Source: Nitrospirota bacterium
GTDB lineage: Bacteria > Nitrospirota > Thermodesulfovibrionia > Thermodesulfovibrionales > UBA6898
Length of the DNA stretch: 39,757 bases
Direction: 5' to 3'
NCBI GenBank assembly: GCA_016235245.1
Contig: JACRLO010000024.1
Span: 1-39,757, forward strand
The notes under the pieces are model-generated. The model had not been told where the DNA came from and ran no database searches. It worked only from the letters and a program-made list of their open reading frames with translations. Both the position numbers and the translations under genes were made by a program. This document shows, in pieces, positions 20,006 to 28,119 of this stretch (within the stretch, counting starts at the first letter, position 1; each line of letters begins with the position of its first letter).

Positions 20006-20054
20006 AGGGTCTTGCGTCAAGAACGCTCACCATAAGGAGAAGGACTGTTGTTAT

Positions 20055-20561
20055 TCAGAAACTGGGGGGGAAAGGACAGTGAATCTTTGCCTTTCTGAGC
20101 GAAGAAGGTCCTGCGAGGTAATAGGCAGCGATCTTAAAAAAGAAATTTCCGACCGTGCCAGATACTGTTCCGTCCCTGTTTTCTGACCATATCATGGTCT
20201 TATGGAGGTTGTTGATCGCGATGATAAGGTACACATGGTCAGCGCTCATTCCATCAACATCTTCCCGGCTGGGACGTGGCAAGCCCTTTTGAGGCCCAAA
20301 CTGCGTATGGGAATGAAAATCCCCGACAATCTGAAGTCTGTCCATCCGTTCGAGAATAGGCAGGATCTGCTTGTGGCTTCTGTCAAGGGATACAACGCCT
20401 TTCGGTTTTCTGTCGGCAGTCTGAAGGCTGTAGGCATGCTCCACAATATAACGATCCTTCAGCTTATAGCCGAGCAGAAAACCAAGACACTCTTTTTTGT
20501 ACACCTCTGCTGAACTCAGCAACAGATCTATAAAAGCGTTTTCTGATAAATAGACTCTCAT
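20055..20561 (-). CDS. JAMM/MPN+ metalloprotease-like protein
   Basis: A 168-residue stand-alone Mov34/MPN/PAD-1 (JAB) domain. The zinc-site residues are E24 (KKECLGFLLG), H83-S-H85 (GDFHSHTQFG), S98 and D101 (PRPSREDVDG). The spacing from the second histidine to the serine is longer than in the common HxHP..PSxxD form, and threonine replaces the proline. Bacterial JAMM proteins remove C-terminal extensions from ubiquitin-like sulfur carriers or cleave isopeptide-type bonds, but no ThiS/MoaD-like, E1-like or cysteine-synthase gene is adjacent. The ATG at 20561 overlaps the uspA stop as ATGA, which decides the start over an upstream TTG. Function beyond the fold is unknown. Confidence 0.85.
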   Translation of the reverse strand: MRVYLSENAFIDLLLSSAEVYKKECLGFLLGYKLKDRYIVEHAYSLQTADRKPKGVVSLDRSHKQILPILERMDRLQIVGDFHSHTQFGPQKGLPRPSREDVDGMSADHVYLIIAINNLHKTMIWSENRDGTVSGTVGNFFFKIAAYYLAGPSSLRKAKIHCPFPPSF

Positions 20562-21010
20562 TCCCAATGCTTAGGAAGGCGTACTGACAGAACAGGGCAA
20601 GGAGCATAGCGTACTACCTGCTCTGCGGTGCTGCCAAAAAGGAGCCTGTCAAGGCCGGTTCTGCCATGAGTTGCCAGGACAATAAGATCGATCTTGTTTG
20701 TTTCTGCAAACTTGGTGATCTCCTCATAGGGGATGCCTTTCATTACAACATGTTCAATGCCCTTGAACCCTCTCATCTCTTCGATAAAGGTCTTCTCAAG
20801 CTCTGTTTTCGCGCCTTTTTCGAGATCCTTATACATTTCTTCAACAGAGATGTGAGGGACATACCATCCTGTTGTTCTGGCAACGTCATAAATGACGTGC
20901 ATAAAGAACAGTTTTGCATCGTAGCGTTTTGCGAGATCCACGGCATACGGCAGAGCGTTCTTTGAACCCTCTGAAAAGTCAGTTGCAAAAAGGATTGTGT
21001 TGAGCTTCAT
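20558..21010 (-). CDS. Universal stress protein UspA family
   Basis: A 150-residue single Usp domain. It begins MKLNTILFATDFSEGSKNAL and carries the ATP-binding form of the motif, THGRTGLDRLLFGSTAEQVVRYAPCPVLSV, near its C-terminus, so nucleotide binding is likely. The frame is open upstream, but the ATG at 21010 has a strong GGAGGT site and starts one base after the galT-like stop codon. It is coupled by ATGA to the JAMM gene. Usp proteins respond to starvation or stress; a specific role here is unknown. Confidence 0.92.
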   Translation of the reverse strand: MKLNTILFATDFSEGSKNALPYAVDLAKRYDAKLFFMHVIYDVARTTGWYVPHISVEEMYKDLEKGAKTELEKTFIEEMRGFKGIEHVVMKGIPYEEITKFAETNKIDLIVLATHGRTGLDRLLFGSTAEQVVRYAPCPVLSVRLPKHWE

Positions 21011-21011
21011 C

Positions 21012-22043
21012 TTAAACCTCCCTAAGGTATTTGGCTGCGTCTTCAGGTGATGTCGGCAGAATATAAAAGCCTGATCCCCATTCAAATCCGCTTGTTCTTA
21101 AGAACCGCGGCATGATCTCAAGGTGCCAGTGAAAGTCCTCCCCGAGGGTGTGCCAATGGTCTTTTCGGGGAACCCTGTTTGGTGCAGAATGTATGAAGTA
21201 ATTATACGAAATGTTCGGAAAGAGTGCCTTCAGTTTTTTTATTGCAGAAGAGAGGATGAGAGCCAGGTCTTCAAGTTCGTCTGGACGAATATCCTGGAAT
21301 GCGCAGTTATGTCTTTTCGGCAGTATCCATGTCTCAAAGGGAAACTTTGATGCATAAGGGCAGAACGCCGCATAATGGCGCGTTTCGAGAATTACTCTGC
21401 TGCCGACCCTCAGCTCCTCGCGCATGACATCACAGAAGATGCATCGCTCCTTATAGGCAAAATACTGTTTGGCGCCATCGAGCTCTTCCTTGACCCTCTT
21501 GGGGATTACCGGTGTGGAGGCAAGGTGAGAAACGGGATGATCGAGATGGCTGCCGGCTGATATCCCGTGGTTTTTATAGATGAGGGTGTATCGCAGGCGG
21601 GAATCTTTTTCAAGGTCTGCAATGCGGTCCCTATACGTCTGGACAACGCGCGTCATCTGTTCAAGGCCCATGTTCTCAGGCTGGACATTATGGTAAGGTG
21701 ATTCAATGATAACCTCATTCGCTCCAATGCCGTTCATTTTGTCATACATGCCCTCGCCTCTTCTGCCGAGGTCTCCCTCAACCGTGAAGACAGGGTTGGT
21801 GTGTGGAATAACTCTGCTCCACCAGGCATCAGAAGCGCCTGTTGACGAAGTGTTCCGAATGCGCATGATCTCTCCCGCCGTCTCGCTCTCGCGGCCAGCG
21901 CAGAGAATACAGCCCTTATCGCTGAGGCGTTCAGAAGCAAGTTCCTGCCGGTATTCGGAGGGAGGAGCAGACTCACTGAGTACTGCTATCCATCTTCCCA
22001 GCAAGGGATCTTTTCTCAGTTCAGTGGGGGCAGTTTTTTTCAT
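21012..22043 (-). CDS. GalT-like nucleotidyltransferase lacking the usual nucleophilic His
   Basis: A 343-residue protein of the galactose-1-phosphate uridylyltransferase / ADP-glucose phosphorylase branch of the HIT superfamily. Visible zinc-site residues are C45-I-L-C48, H118 and H169. The C-terminal HWHLEIMPR block (305-313) and following GSGFYILPTSPEDAAKYLREV-type tail also match. The catalytic HxHxQ loop, normally like HPHSQ or HSHSQ, reads H169-P-V-S-H173 within a well aligned GSHLDHPVSHLASTPVIP stretch: the nucleophilic second histidine is valine and the glutamine is histidine. The DNA there is plain, so no frameshift is suspected. It may have another reaction or none. It overlaps coaX by 23 bases. 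Confidence 0.85.
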   Translation of the reverse strand: MKKTAPTELRKDPLLGRWIAVLSESAPPSEYRQELASERLSDKGCILCAGRESETAGEIMRIRNTSSTGASDAWWSRVIPHTNPVFTVEGDLGRRGEGMYDKMNGIGANEVIIESPYHNVQPENMGLEQMTRVVQTYRDRIADLEKDSRLRYTLIYKNHGISAGSHLDHPVSHLASTPVIPKRVKEELDGAKQYFAYKERCIFCDVMREELRVGSRVILETRHYAAFCPYASKFPFETWILPKRHNCAFQDIRPDELEDLALILSSAIKKLKALFPNISYNYFIHSAPNRVPRKDHWHTLGEDFHWHLEIMPRFLRTSGFEWGSGFYILPTSPEDAAKYLREV

Positions 22044-22791
22044 AGAGTATCTTTAATCCCTCTAAGGTCAGTTCCGGTTTAAGGAGATGAGGCCTTTTGA
22101 TAAAATTATTGACCAGGAAACTGTATCCTCCCGTTACTATCGTATTGAACATCAGTCCTGTTTCCGTCTCCATCTCTTCAATAAGCCTCTCAACAGCACC
22201 TGCCGTGCCTATTAATAGCCCTGACAGTATGCAGCCTGTCGTGTCCTTTCCAAGGACTGATTCAGGCTCTTTAAGCTCAACCTGTTTGAGCTTCGAAGTC
22301 TTTGCTCCAAGAGAGTCATTCATAAGGCCTATGCCCGGCATGATCGAGCCTCCGATATAACAGCCTTGCCCATCGACAACCGTAATCGTCGTTGCAGAGC
22401 CAAAATCTATTATCGCAGCCGGCCCTTGAAAAAGAGAAAAAGCCGCTGTTGCATTTGCTATCCTGTCTGTCCCGAGTTGTTCAGGAGCAGATATTCTAAA
22501 CCCTATTGCCGAAAGAGTACTGTCAAGAACCAGGATGTTGGTTTTTCCTTCTCCTGAAAGCCCTTTCAGGACTTTTCTGAAAACATTAGTATGGCTCGGG
22601 ACTACTGATGATATTATACCGTTGATAGCTGATTTTGCTATATTATTTTCTTTCATGTATGAAAGCAATAACAACTTATATTCGTCCTCTCCCTTTAAGG
22701 GATGGGTCGGAATACGCTGCATAAAAAGGCCATTGTCCAGGAAATAACCTATAGTTATCGAGGAGTTGCCGATGTCTGTTGCAATAAGCAT
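22021..22791 (-). CDS. coaX: Type III pantothenate kinase
   Basis: Phosphorylates pantothenate, the first step of coenzyme A synthesis. It is an ASKHA-fold kinase with DIGNSSITIG at residues 6-15, the pantothenate-site GTDRIAN block near 107-113, and IDFGSATTITVVDG as the second phosphate motif. Length 256 residues is typical. It follows birA after about 57 bases, and the paired order birA-coaX is common in bacteria. No ribosome site is evident before the ATG; a TATAAA lies about 17 bases upstream, so it may also have its own short-leader promoter. Confidence 0.96.
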   Translation of the reverse strand: MLIATDIGNSSITIGYFLDNGLFMQRIPTHPLKGEDEYKLLLLSYMKENNIAKSAINGIISSVVPSHTNVFRKVLKGLSGEGKTNILVLDSTLSAIGFRISAPEQLGTDRIANATAAFSLFQGPAAIIDFGSATTITVVDGQGCYIGGSIMPGIGLMNDSLGAKTSKLKQVELKEPESVLGKDTTGCILSGLLIGTAGAVERLIEEMETETGLMFNTIVTGGYSFLVNNFIKRPHLLKPELTLEGLKILYEKNCPH

Positions 22792-22848
22792 AATAATAGT
22801 TAATTTATATCGAACGTTCCTACTATATGTATGTGTGTATACAAAAAT

Positions 22849-23814
22849 CTAAGATAGAAATGAAATATCTCCAGAACTGATAGTTTTTCGTTCGCCGGAG
22901 TGCATTCTCAGAATGAGCATACTATTTTCATCAATATCTTCAGCAATGCCTGACCAAGTGTCATCCCGCATGATGACTTTGATCTTTCGGCCCAACGTGG
23001 AAGAGTTTGTTCTCCATGCATCGAGCAAAGGCTTCTTCCCCTCTTTTTTTAGAATGCCATACCATTTTTCAAACTCCCTTAGCAGTTGAAGAATGATCTT
23101 GTTTCTCCGATGATTTTTCCCAGTCTCAATTTTTACAGATGTTGCAGTATCCTTTATTACTTCGGGAAGATTTCCGGCGTTCATGTTCACGTTCATCCCA
23201 ATACCGATAACGGCGACTGCTACCCTGTCAGGGTCCGCACGTACCTCGGTCAATATCCCGCCCAGTTTCTTATCGGACATAACCAGGTCATTCGGCCACT
23301 TGATCGATACGGCAATATTACATGACTTCTGCAATGTCAAAGCTCCTGCCACTGCAGCGACAATAGTAAGCATGGTCGTATCCCTCGGCTCAAGTTCAGG
23401 CCGGATTATCAGGGTTATATAGATGTTCTTGCCGGCCGGAGACTCCCATGTCCTGCCGAGCCTGCCCTTGCCTCTTGTCTGGTGGTCAGCCACAAGCACT
23501 GTGCCCGGCGCAATTTCACCTTTGGTCACAAGAGACATGGCAAGATCATTTGTGGACTCAACTGAATCATGAACAATGAGTCTCTTCCAGAGATCGCTTC
23601 TGCTATTCAGACGCAGGTAATCCTCGCCGAGGTCCGGTGCGCTTTTAAGGCAATAGCCCTTTGAAGGTAATGCCTCGATGATATACCCTTTATTTCTGAG
23701 TGCAAGAATTTTCTTCCATACCGCAGCTCGCGATATCCCCAGACGGTTGCTGATGTCCTGACCGGAAATGATATCATCAGCACCCTGGAGCAGACTGAGA
23801 ACCGATTCAGACAT
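22849..23814 (-). CDS. birA: Biotin--protein ligase / biotin repressor BirA
   Basis: Activates biotin as biotinyl-AMP and attaches it to carboxylase carrier proteins. It is the bifunctional form of 321 residues: an N-terminal winged helix (about 14-58, ISGQDISNRLGISRAAVWKKI) for DNA binding, and a ligase domain with GKGRLGR at 115-121 and the SIKWPNDLV block containing the active lysine. The C-terminal SH3-like domain is present. The DNA-binding domain implies control of biotin genes, although none lie nearby. It begins 37 bases after the hydrolase gene and precedes coaX. Confidence 0.96.
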   Translation of the reverse strand: MSESVLSLLQGADDIISGQDISNRLGISRAAVWKKILALRNKGYIIEALPSKGYCLKSAPDLGEDYLRLNSRSDLWKRLIVHDSVESTNDLAMSLVTKGEIAPGTVLVADHQTRGKGRLGRTWESPAGKNIYITLIIRPELEPRDTTMLTIVAAVAGALTLQKSCNIAVSIKWPNDLVMSDKKLGGILTEVRADPDRVAVAVIGIGMNVNMNAGNLPEVIKDTATSVKIETGKNHRRNKIILQLLREFEKWYGILKKEGKKPLLDAWRTNSSTLGRKIKVIMRDDTWSGIAEDIDENSMLILRMHSGERKTISSGDISFLS

Positions 23815-23851
23815 TGGATCTTGTGGGGTTAGGCAGGTTTTGAGGTCCTTG

Positions 23852-24547
23852 TTATTCTTCAGGGAGAATCTCTACGAAAATCTTACCCTTCAGTTTTTCC
23901 GCAAACTTCCTGGCGTCATCTGCAGAGCCAACGATGGAGCCATAATGCATGGGGATAGCAGTCCTGGGCTTGATATCAAGCGCAGCCTGAACAGCCTCTT
24001 CAGCCGTCATAACGTACGTCCCTGATACAGGGAGCAACGCAATGTCTGCCCTGAACGTTTTCATCTCTGGAATGTAGTCAGTATCACCCGCAAGGTATAT
24101 GCGCTCACCGGATATGGTAAAGATATACCCGACCCAACCCCTGTCTTTTGTATGGAACTGCTTATTGGTGTTGTATGAGGGCACAACCTCTATCTTGATG
24201 CCGGAAATATCAAGCTTATCTCCAGGCTTAACGATCTTGATGTTGCCCTTAAGTTTGGCAGCGCAGTCAACTGGCGCAACTATGACTGTGTTCGGCCCCT
24301 GGAGCATCTTGATATCGTCAGGCGAGCAATGGTCACGATGCTCATGGGTGATCAGGATTATGTCGGCATGGTCAGCCGTTTTTACCTTAAATGGATCGGT
24401 GTAGAGAACTTTTTCGCCTGTTATTTTAAAGGTGTCATGGCCGAGCCAGTGGATGTTCTTACCCATTGCAAAACCCTCCTTGTGCCCTGTGAGCAGAAAC
24501 AGTAAAGCCAGCGAAGTAAAAAAGAATGACCTGAATAGCGTTTTCAT
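23852..24547 (-). CDS. Metallo-beta-lactamase-fold metal-dependent hydrolase (UPF0173-like), exported
   Basis: A 231-residue MBL-fold protein. The metal motif is H68-E-H70-R-D72-H73, with further expected ligands in the AGDTDY and PMHYGS segments. Unlike many UPF0173 members it has an N-terminal hydrophobic stretch (about residues 4-21) that looks like a signal peptide or anchor, which would place it in the periplasm; an internal ATG at residue 28 would give a cytosolic form starting at MGKNIHWLGHDTF. It is divergent from cheR. An extended -10 box ends seven bases before the ATG and no ribosome site is seen, so the transcript may be leaderless. Substrate unknown. Confidence 0.88.
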   Translation of the reverse strand: MKTLFRSFFFTSLALLFLLTGHKEGFAMGKNIHWLGHDTFKITGEKVLYTDPFKVKTADHADIILITHEHRDHCSPDDIKMLQGPNTVIVAPVDCAAKLKGNIKIVKPGDKLDISGIKIEVVPSYNTNKQFHTKDRGWVGYIFTISGERIYLAGDTDYIPEMKTFRADIALLPVSGTYVMTAEEAVQAALDIKPRTAIPMHYGSIVGSADDARKFAEKLKGKIFVEILPEE

Positions 24548-24553
24548 AACGGC

Positions 24554-24562
24554 ATTATATCA
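24554..24562 (-). promoter_or_regulatory. Extended -10 promoter of the MBL-fold hydrolase gene
   Basis: TGATATAAT on the minus strand is an extended -10 element with a perfect TATAAT (24554-24559). It ends six bases before the ATG at 24547, so transcription is predicted to start at the initiation codon itself. No clear -35 box is needed for an extended -10. Confidence 0.5.
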
Positions 24563-24582
24563 CACAGGCAAAAGATAGTATA

Positions 24583-25470
24583 ATGGTGCAAAAGAAAGGG
24601 CTTGCCATAAAAAACATCGACAGCAACAACGGCCTGAAACAGCTTCTTGCATATGTCCACGAAATGCGCGGTATTGATTTTTCGCTCTATCGCCAGGCGA
24701 CAGTGTCGCGGAAACTTGAACTGAGACTGCAGGAGACGAAAAGCAGGGGCTATAAAGAATACCTCTCCTATCTCAAAATGAATCCTGATGAGCTTGAGCC
24801 CCTGATCAGGACGCTGACCATAAAAGTGAGCAATTTTTTTAGAAATCCGGTTGTATTCGAACTGCTCTCATCAAGTGTCCTTCCTGAGCTCGCAGCCGAT
24901 TTCGGTTTTCTGAAGGTATGGAGTCTAGGATGTGCACATGGTGAGGAGCCCTATTCGGTTGCCATGATCCTTCGTGATTTTCAGGTGCAGGAGAACCTCT
25001 CCTTTCCCCATCATATTCAGGGGACTGACGTTGACCCAGAGGCAATCGAAAAAGCACGAAAGGGTGAGTATTCGGCCGAAGAGCTTTTCGAGACAAAAAG
25101 GAAATACCTTGATGCATATTTCATGAAGCTGCCCAATGAATTTGGGACAAGCCTCGGAAATGAGCGGTATCAGTTAAAGGATGAGATCAGATCAATGGTC
25201 AGATTTTCGAGCGACAATATTATGAACATGCTGCTTCATAAAAGGGTTTATCTCGGGAGCTACAATCTCATACTCTGCAGAAATGTCCTGATCTATCTGA
25301 ACAGGGAGATGCAGGAGGTGATGATCAGGGCGATTGGCGACATCCTGTATGACAAAGGCTATCTGATACTCGGAGAGGCTGAAACCATGGCTGAAAGCGT
25401 GCGGCAGGAGTTTGAACAACCCTTTCCCGGCATCAAGATCTTCAGGAAAAGACGGTCAGCAGCGCCTTGA
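24583..25470 (+). CDS. cheR: CheR-type chemoreceptor glutamate methyltransferase
   Basis: SAM-dependent methyltransferase that methylates glutamates of chemoreceptors. A helical N-terminal domain (about 18-85, ending TIKVSNFFRNPVVFELL) precedes the SAM domain with VWSLGCAHGEEPYS at 112-125 and ILCRNVLIYL near the C-terminus. Length 295 residues is typical. No cheB, cheA, cheW or receptor gene is near, so it is an orphan copy that may serve another receptor-like or signalling system. The start ATG sits inside a TATAAT string, and its ribosome site is weak. Its 3' end overlaps nagA in convergent orientation by 15 bases. Confidence 0.92.
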   Translation: MVQKKGLAIKNIDSNNGLKQLLAYVHEMRGIDFSLYRQATVSRKLELRLQETKSRGYKEYLSYLKMNPDELEPLIRTLTIKVSNFFRNPVVFELLSSSVLPELAADFGFLKVWSLGCAHGEEPYSVAMILRDFQVQENLSFPHHIQGTDVDPEAIEKARKGEYSAEELFETKRKYLDAYFMKLPNEFGTSLGNERYQLKDEIRSMVRFSSDNIMNMLLHKRVYLGSYNLILCRNVLIYLNREMQEVMIRAIGDILYDKGYLILGEAETMAESVRQEFEQPFPGIKIFRKRRSAAP

Positions 25471-26331
25471 TCCTGTCTTGCCGATATAGCGCAGGGGGTT
25501 GTCTGTTGATGCCTTCAGAATCTTAGCATCAGGTATGCCGATGCGCTGAAGTTTCTTCACTGCCCCCCCTATGGTCAGGCCGCTGCCTGCAAGGATGCCA
25601 TGGCTATAGACAACACCCTCGGCTGATCTGTTGCCCATTACAGAATCCGAGACAATAATGATCTTTTCGAGCGGCTTGCATCTGAAGATCAGCTCAAGGG
25701 TTTTTGGATGCAGGTGGACGCCGTCTGCTATTACCTCAATAGAGAGATCCCTGTCCATGAGGCCAAGACCTGCGAGCCCAGGCTCCCTGTGATGGAAAGG
25801 CCGCATGGCATTGAACAGGTGGGTTATACCGGTTGCCCCTGCCTTCTTGGCATCGACTGCCTGCCTCAGCGTTGCATCAGAATGGCCCATGTTGACCCTG
25901 ATCCCCATGTCAGCGCATTTTTCGATCACCTTGATAGCTCCCGGCAGCTCCGGCGCAATAGTGATGATCCTAGCGATATCTTCGTAACCACCTATCAGCT
26001 TTTTGAGCGCTGCAAGGGTTGGCCTAATAAAGGTGTCCTTGTCCATAGCACCGCATCTGAGAGGATTCAGGAACGGCCCTTCAAGGTTCAAACCCAGTAT
26101 CTCTGCGCCAGATTCTCGTCCCTTTGTCTGCATATCCATTGCCATTCTGACGGCCTTCAGGCCCTTTCTCATCTCATCAATATGGCCCGAATAGATCGTC
26201 GGAAGGATGGCGCTTGTCCCTGCCTTTGCATGGGCCTTTGCCAGGGTCAGGATATCTTCGTATGCGTCTGTCCGCGTATCGTATCTGTTGATACCATGAG
26301 TATGAAGATCGACAAAACCGTGGAGCTTCAT
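25456..26331 (-). CDS. nagA: N-acetylglucosamine-6-phosphate deacetylase-like amidohydrolase, short form
   Basis: TIM-barrel amidohydrolase expected to remove acetate from GlcNAc-6-phosphate. Metal and catalytic elements are visible: H10-T-H12, E84 in LNLEGPF, GHSDAT, THLFNAM..FHHREPG, DGVHLHP, and the aspartate in IVSDS. At 291 residues it is far shorter than the usual ~380, because it starts right at the GFVDLHTHG strand and lacks the N-terminal beta-sandwich part. The ATG at 26331 overlaps the stop of the ribbon-helix-helix gene as ATGA, which confirms this start. No nagB, nagE or sugar transporter is nearby, so the true substrate could differ. Confidence 0.85.
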   Translation of the reverse strand: MKLHGFVDLHTHGINRYDTRTDAYEDILTLAKAHAKAGTSAILPTIYSGHIDEMRKGLKAVRMAMDMQTKGRESGAEILGLNLEGPFLNPLRCGAMDKDTFIRPTLAALKKLIGGYEDIARIITIAPELPGAIKVIEKCADMGIRVNMGHSDATLRQAVDAKKAGATGITHLFNAMRPFHHREPGLAGLGLMDRDLSIEVIADGVHLHPKTLELIFRCKPLEKIIIVSDSVMGNRSAEGVVYSHGILAGSGLTIGGAVKKLQRIGIPDAKILKASTDNPLRYIGKTGSRRC

Positions 26332-26519
26332 AACATCTTTCCGCGTCGGGTGAAGAAATCGCTCAAGGCAAGCCGTATGACCCCGCCCTTTGACCATTTT
26401 CTACCGGTATCTTTTGCCAGTTCGTGCGAGGCTTCTTCGAGAGCTTCAATCACCTCTTCCTCAAGATAGACAGAGGTCTTAACCAGTTTTTCGTGCTCCT
26501 CTTCGTGGTTGTGTTCCAT
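26328..26519 (-). CDS. Ribbon-helix-helix small protein
   Basis: A 63-residue protein with the ribbon-helix-helix pattern: a beta strand (LVKTSVYLEEE), then two helices (VIEALEEASHELAKDTG and SKGGVIRLALSDFF), preceded by a His/Glu-rich start. Such proteins are CopG/Arc-like DNA-binding dimers, often autoregulators or antitoxins. It is translationally coupled (ATGA) to the short nagA gene, so it may regulate that pair. No toxin gene is adjacent. Confidence 0.75.
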   Translation of the reverse strand: MEHNHEEEHEKLVKTSVYLEEEVIEALEEASHELAKDTGRKWSKGGVIRLALSDFFTRRGKML

Positions 26520-26609
26520 AGTCCAAGTTTAAACAATTTCACAGACCCTGTATAGGGGACAACTGCTGCTGATGACATGGCCAGGACATTCTGGTAAAGT
26601 TATTGGGAA

Positions 26610-27404
26610 ATGAGATTTATGAAGATCACCAGCAGTGCAAACAAGCATATCAGGGACATAATCCAGATCAGGGAGACACGTGCAAAGTTCAGGCATGCTG
26701 CATTTCTGGTCGAAGGGCCGCATCCTGTCGAGATGGCCCTTGCTGCAGGGGTCCAGATCAAAGAGGTCTTTGTGACCGAGGCATTCATCAATGCCAAAGA
26801 ACACCGCACTCTCCTCGGGAAAATCACGGCCGCCATCTTTGAAGTTTCCGAGCAGATCCTGAATAAGATCACGGATACCGAGACGCCGCAGGGCATTGTG
26901 GCACTTGCCGGATATACACCGGGCACGCTCGATACGCTGATTTTGAACGAAGCCCCTCTGCTGGCTGTTCTTGATGCCATACAGGACCCGGGTAATCTTG
27001 GGACGATCATCAGGACAGCAGATGCAGCTGGCACTGATGCGGTCATCCTGCTCCCGGGCACATGCGATGCATTTATGCCGAAGGTGATCAGGGCGACAGC
27101 AGGGAGTCTCTTCAATGTTCCGCTTCTGTACGCAGAGCCTGCTACGCTTGTCGACTGGTTAAGCAAACAAAAGGTCCGGCTCGCGGTGACTGCTGTAGAT
27201 GCAGAAAAGACCGTATTCGATACTGACCTCAGCGGGGGCATTGCGATCGCCTTTGGCAACGAAGCCCATGGCGTAAACGATCAACTCAGAAAAGCTGCTG
27301 ATCTTTCCCTCAATATCCCAATCCTCGGCAAGGCCGAAAGCCTCAATGTCGCCACGTCTGCTGCGATATGTCTTTATGAGGCAGTGAGGCAGAGAAGAAA
27401 ATAG
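26610..27404 (+). CDS. SpoU/TrmH-family RNA 2'-O-ribose methyltransferase
   Basis: Trefoil-knot SPOUT methyltransferase of 264 residues that methylates ribose 2'-OH in rRNA or tRNA. An N-terminal substrate-binding domain (about 5-100) is followed by the knot domain with the three motifs IQDPGNLGTIIRTADA, AFGNEAHGV and SLNVATSAAICLYE. The first ATG is used here; another ATG three codons later is equally possible because neither has a strong ribosome site. It is distinct from the rlmB gene at 37.3 kb. The target nucleotide cannot be predicted; an RlmB-, TsnR- or TrmH-like position are all open. Confidence 0.9.
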   Translation: MRFMKITSSANKHIRDIIQIRETRAKFRHAAFLVEGPHPVEMALAAGVQIKEVFVTEAFINAKEHRTLLGKITAAIFEVSEQILNKITDTETPQGIVALAGYTPGTLDTLILNEAPLLAVLDAIQDPGNLGTIIRTADAAGTDAVILLPGTCDAFMPKVIRATAGSLFNVPLLYAEPATLVDWLSKQKVRLAVTAVDAEKTVFDTDLSGGIAIAFGNEAHGVNDQLRKAADLSLNIPILGKAESLNVATSAAICLYEAVRQRRK

Positions 27405-27450
27405 ATTGTGATCGAAATTGCAGATAGACACACATCGGCAGAAGATCGAG

Positions 27451-28119
27451 CTATTCAAACAAGATTTCACCAAAACAATCCGGCAGATGAAAATTCTTTT
27501 CCGGCAGAGGTGTCCATGAGACCCAGTGAGGATGGGAGGTCTCGTCACCGCATTTGTAGAAATTGGCGCGCCAGGGCTGACCTTTGACCTTGCCTAACGA
27601 GCCGACGTATTTTTCGAGCAGGCTGAAAGGGATAAAAAACTCAAGGAACCAAGTGACCGGCTCTGTTATCTCGGGTTCAACAATCTCAGGCATGGAATGA
27701 TAGATCAGAACCTGCTTTCCGTCTTCCTCGGGAAGCTTCACAAAATCCTGAAAGCCTTCAGCTTTTCGTGTCGGATCAATAATATAGCTGCAGAGCAGTG
27801 CGCCGCTGCAGTTGAATTCAAAGTTGAAATATCCGCTGTCTTGCTTCGGCTTAACAAAGAACTCAACGCAACTGTCTTTGTACACAGGCGACAAGAATTC
27901 ATTATGAATGCTTCTTACATACCGGTCCCTGACCTTAAAGATGCCGAAGATGCCGTCCGGGTTGTACAGAAGCCTTACCGCTGTTTCGGGTCTGTGCCCG
28001 ACCCCTTCGGGACGGAAATGGATAAGCTCAAGGGTCTCTGCCCGGTCCCATGCAGGTCCATCCCACTGCCCGATCAGGTCAGGCATGATGGCGGCAGAGC
28101 GGACAATGTAATGAGGCAT
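27451..28119 (-). CDS. CBM9-like carbohydrate-binding family protein, cytosolic
   Basis: A 222-residue beta-rich protein resembling the family 9-like carbohydrate-binding fold: PETAVRLLYNPDGIFGIFKVRDRYV, then the block DSCVEFFVKPKQDSGYFNFEFN, and WRANFYKCGDE...HWVSWTPLPEKNFHLPDCFGEILF at the C-terminus. It has no signal peptide, unusual for a sugar-binding module, and no catalytic domain. Its ATG overlaps the stop of the editing-domain gene (TAATG). It is the last gene of the proA-led operon. Ligand and role are unknown. Confidence 0.8.
   Translation of the reverse strand: MPHYIVRSAAIMPDLIGQWDGPAWDRAETLELIHFRPEGVGHRPETAVRLLYNPDGIFGIFKVRDRYVRSIHNEFLSPVYKDSCVEFFVKPKQDSGYFNFEFNCSGALLCSYIIDPTRKAEGFQDFVKLPEEDGKQVLIYHSMPEIVEPEITEPVTWFLEFFIPFSLLEKYVGSLGKVKGQPWRANFYKCGDETSHPHWVSWTPLPEKNFHLPDCFGEILFE

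Noticed and set aside
24579-24584. TATAAT overlapping the cheR start codon, as a possible promoter.
   Set aside because: As a plus-strand -10 it would start transcription inside cheR with no later in-frame start nearby; no -35 box is seen.
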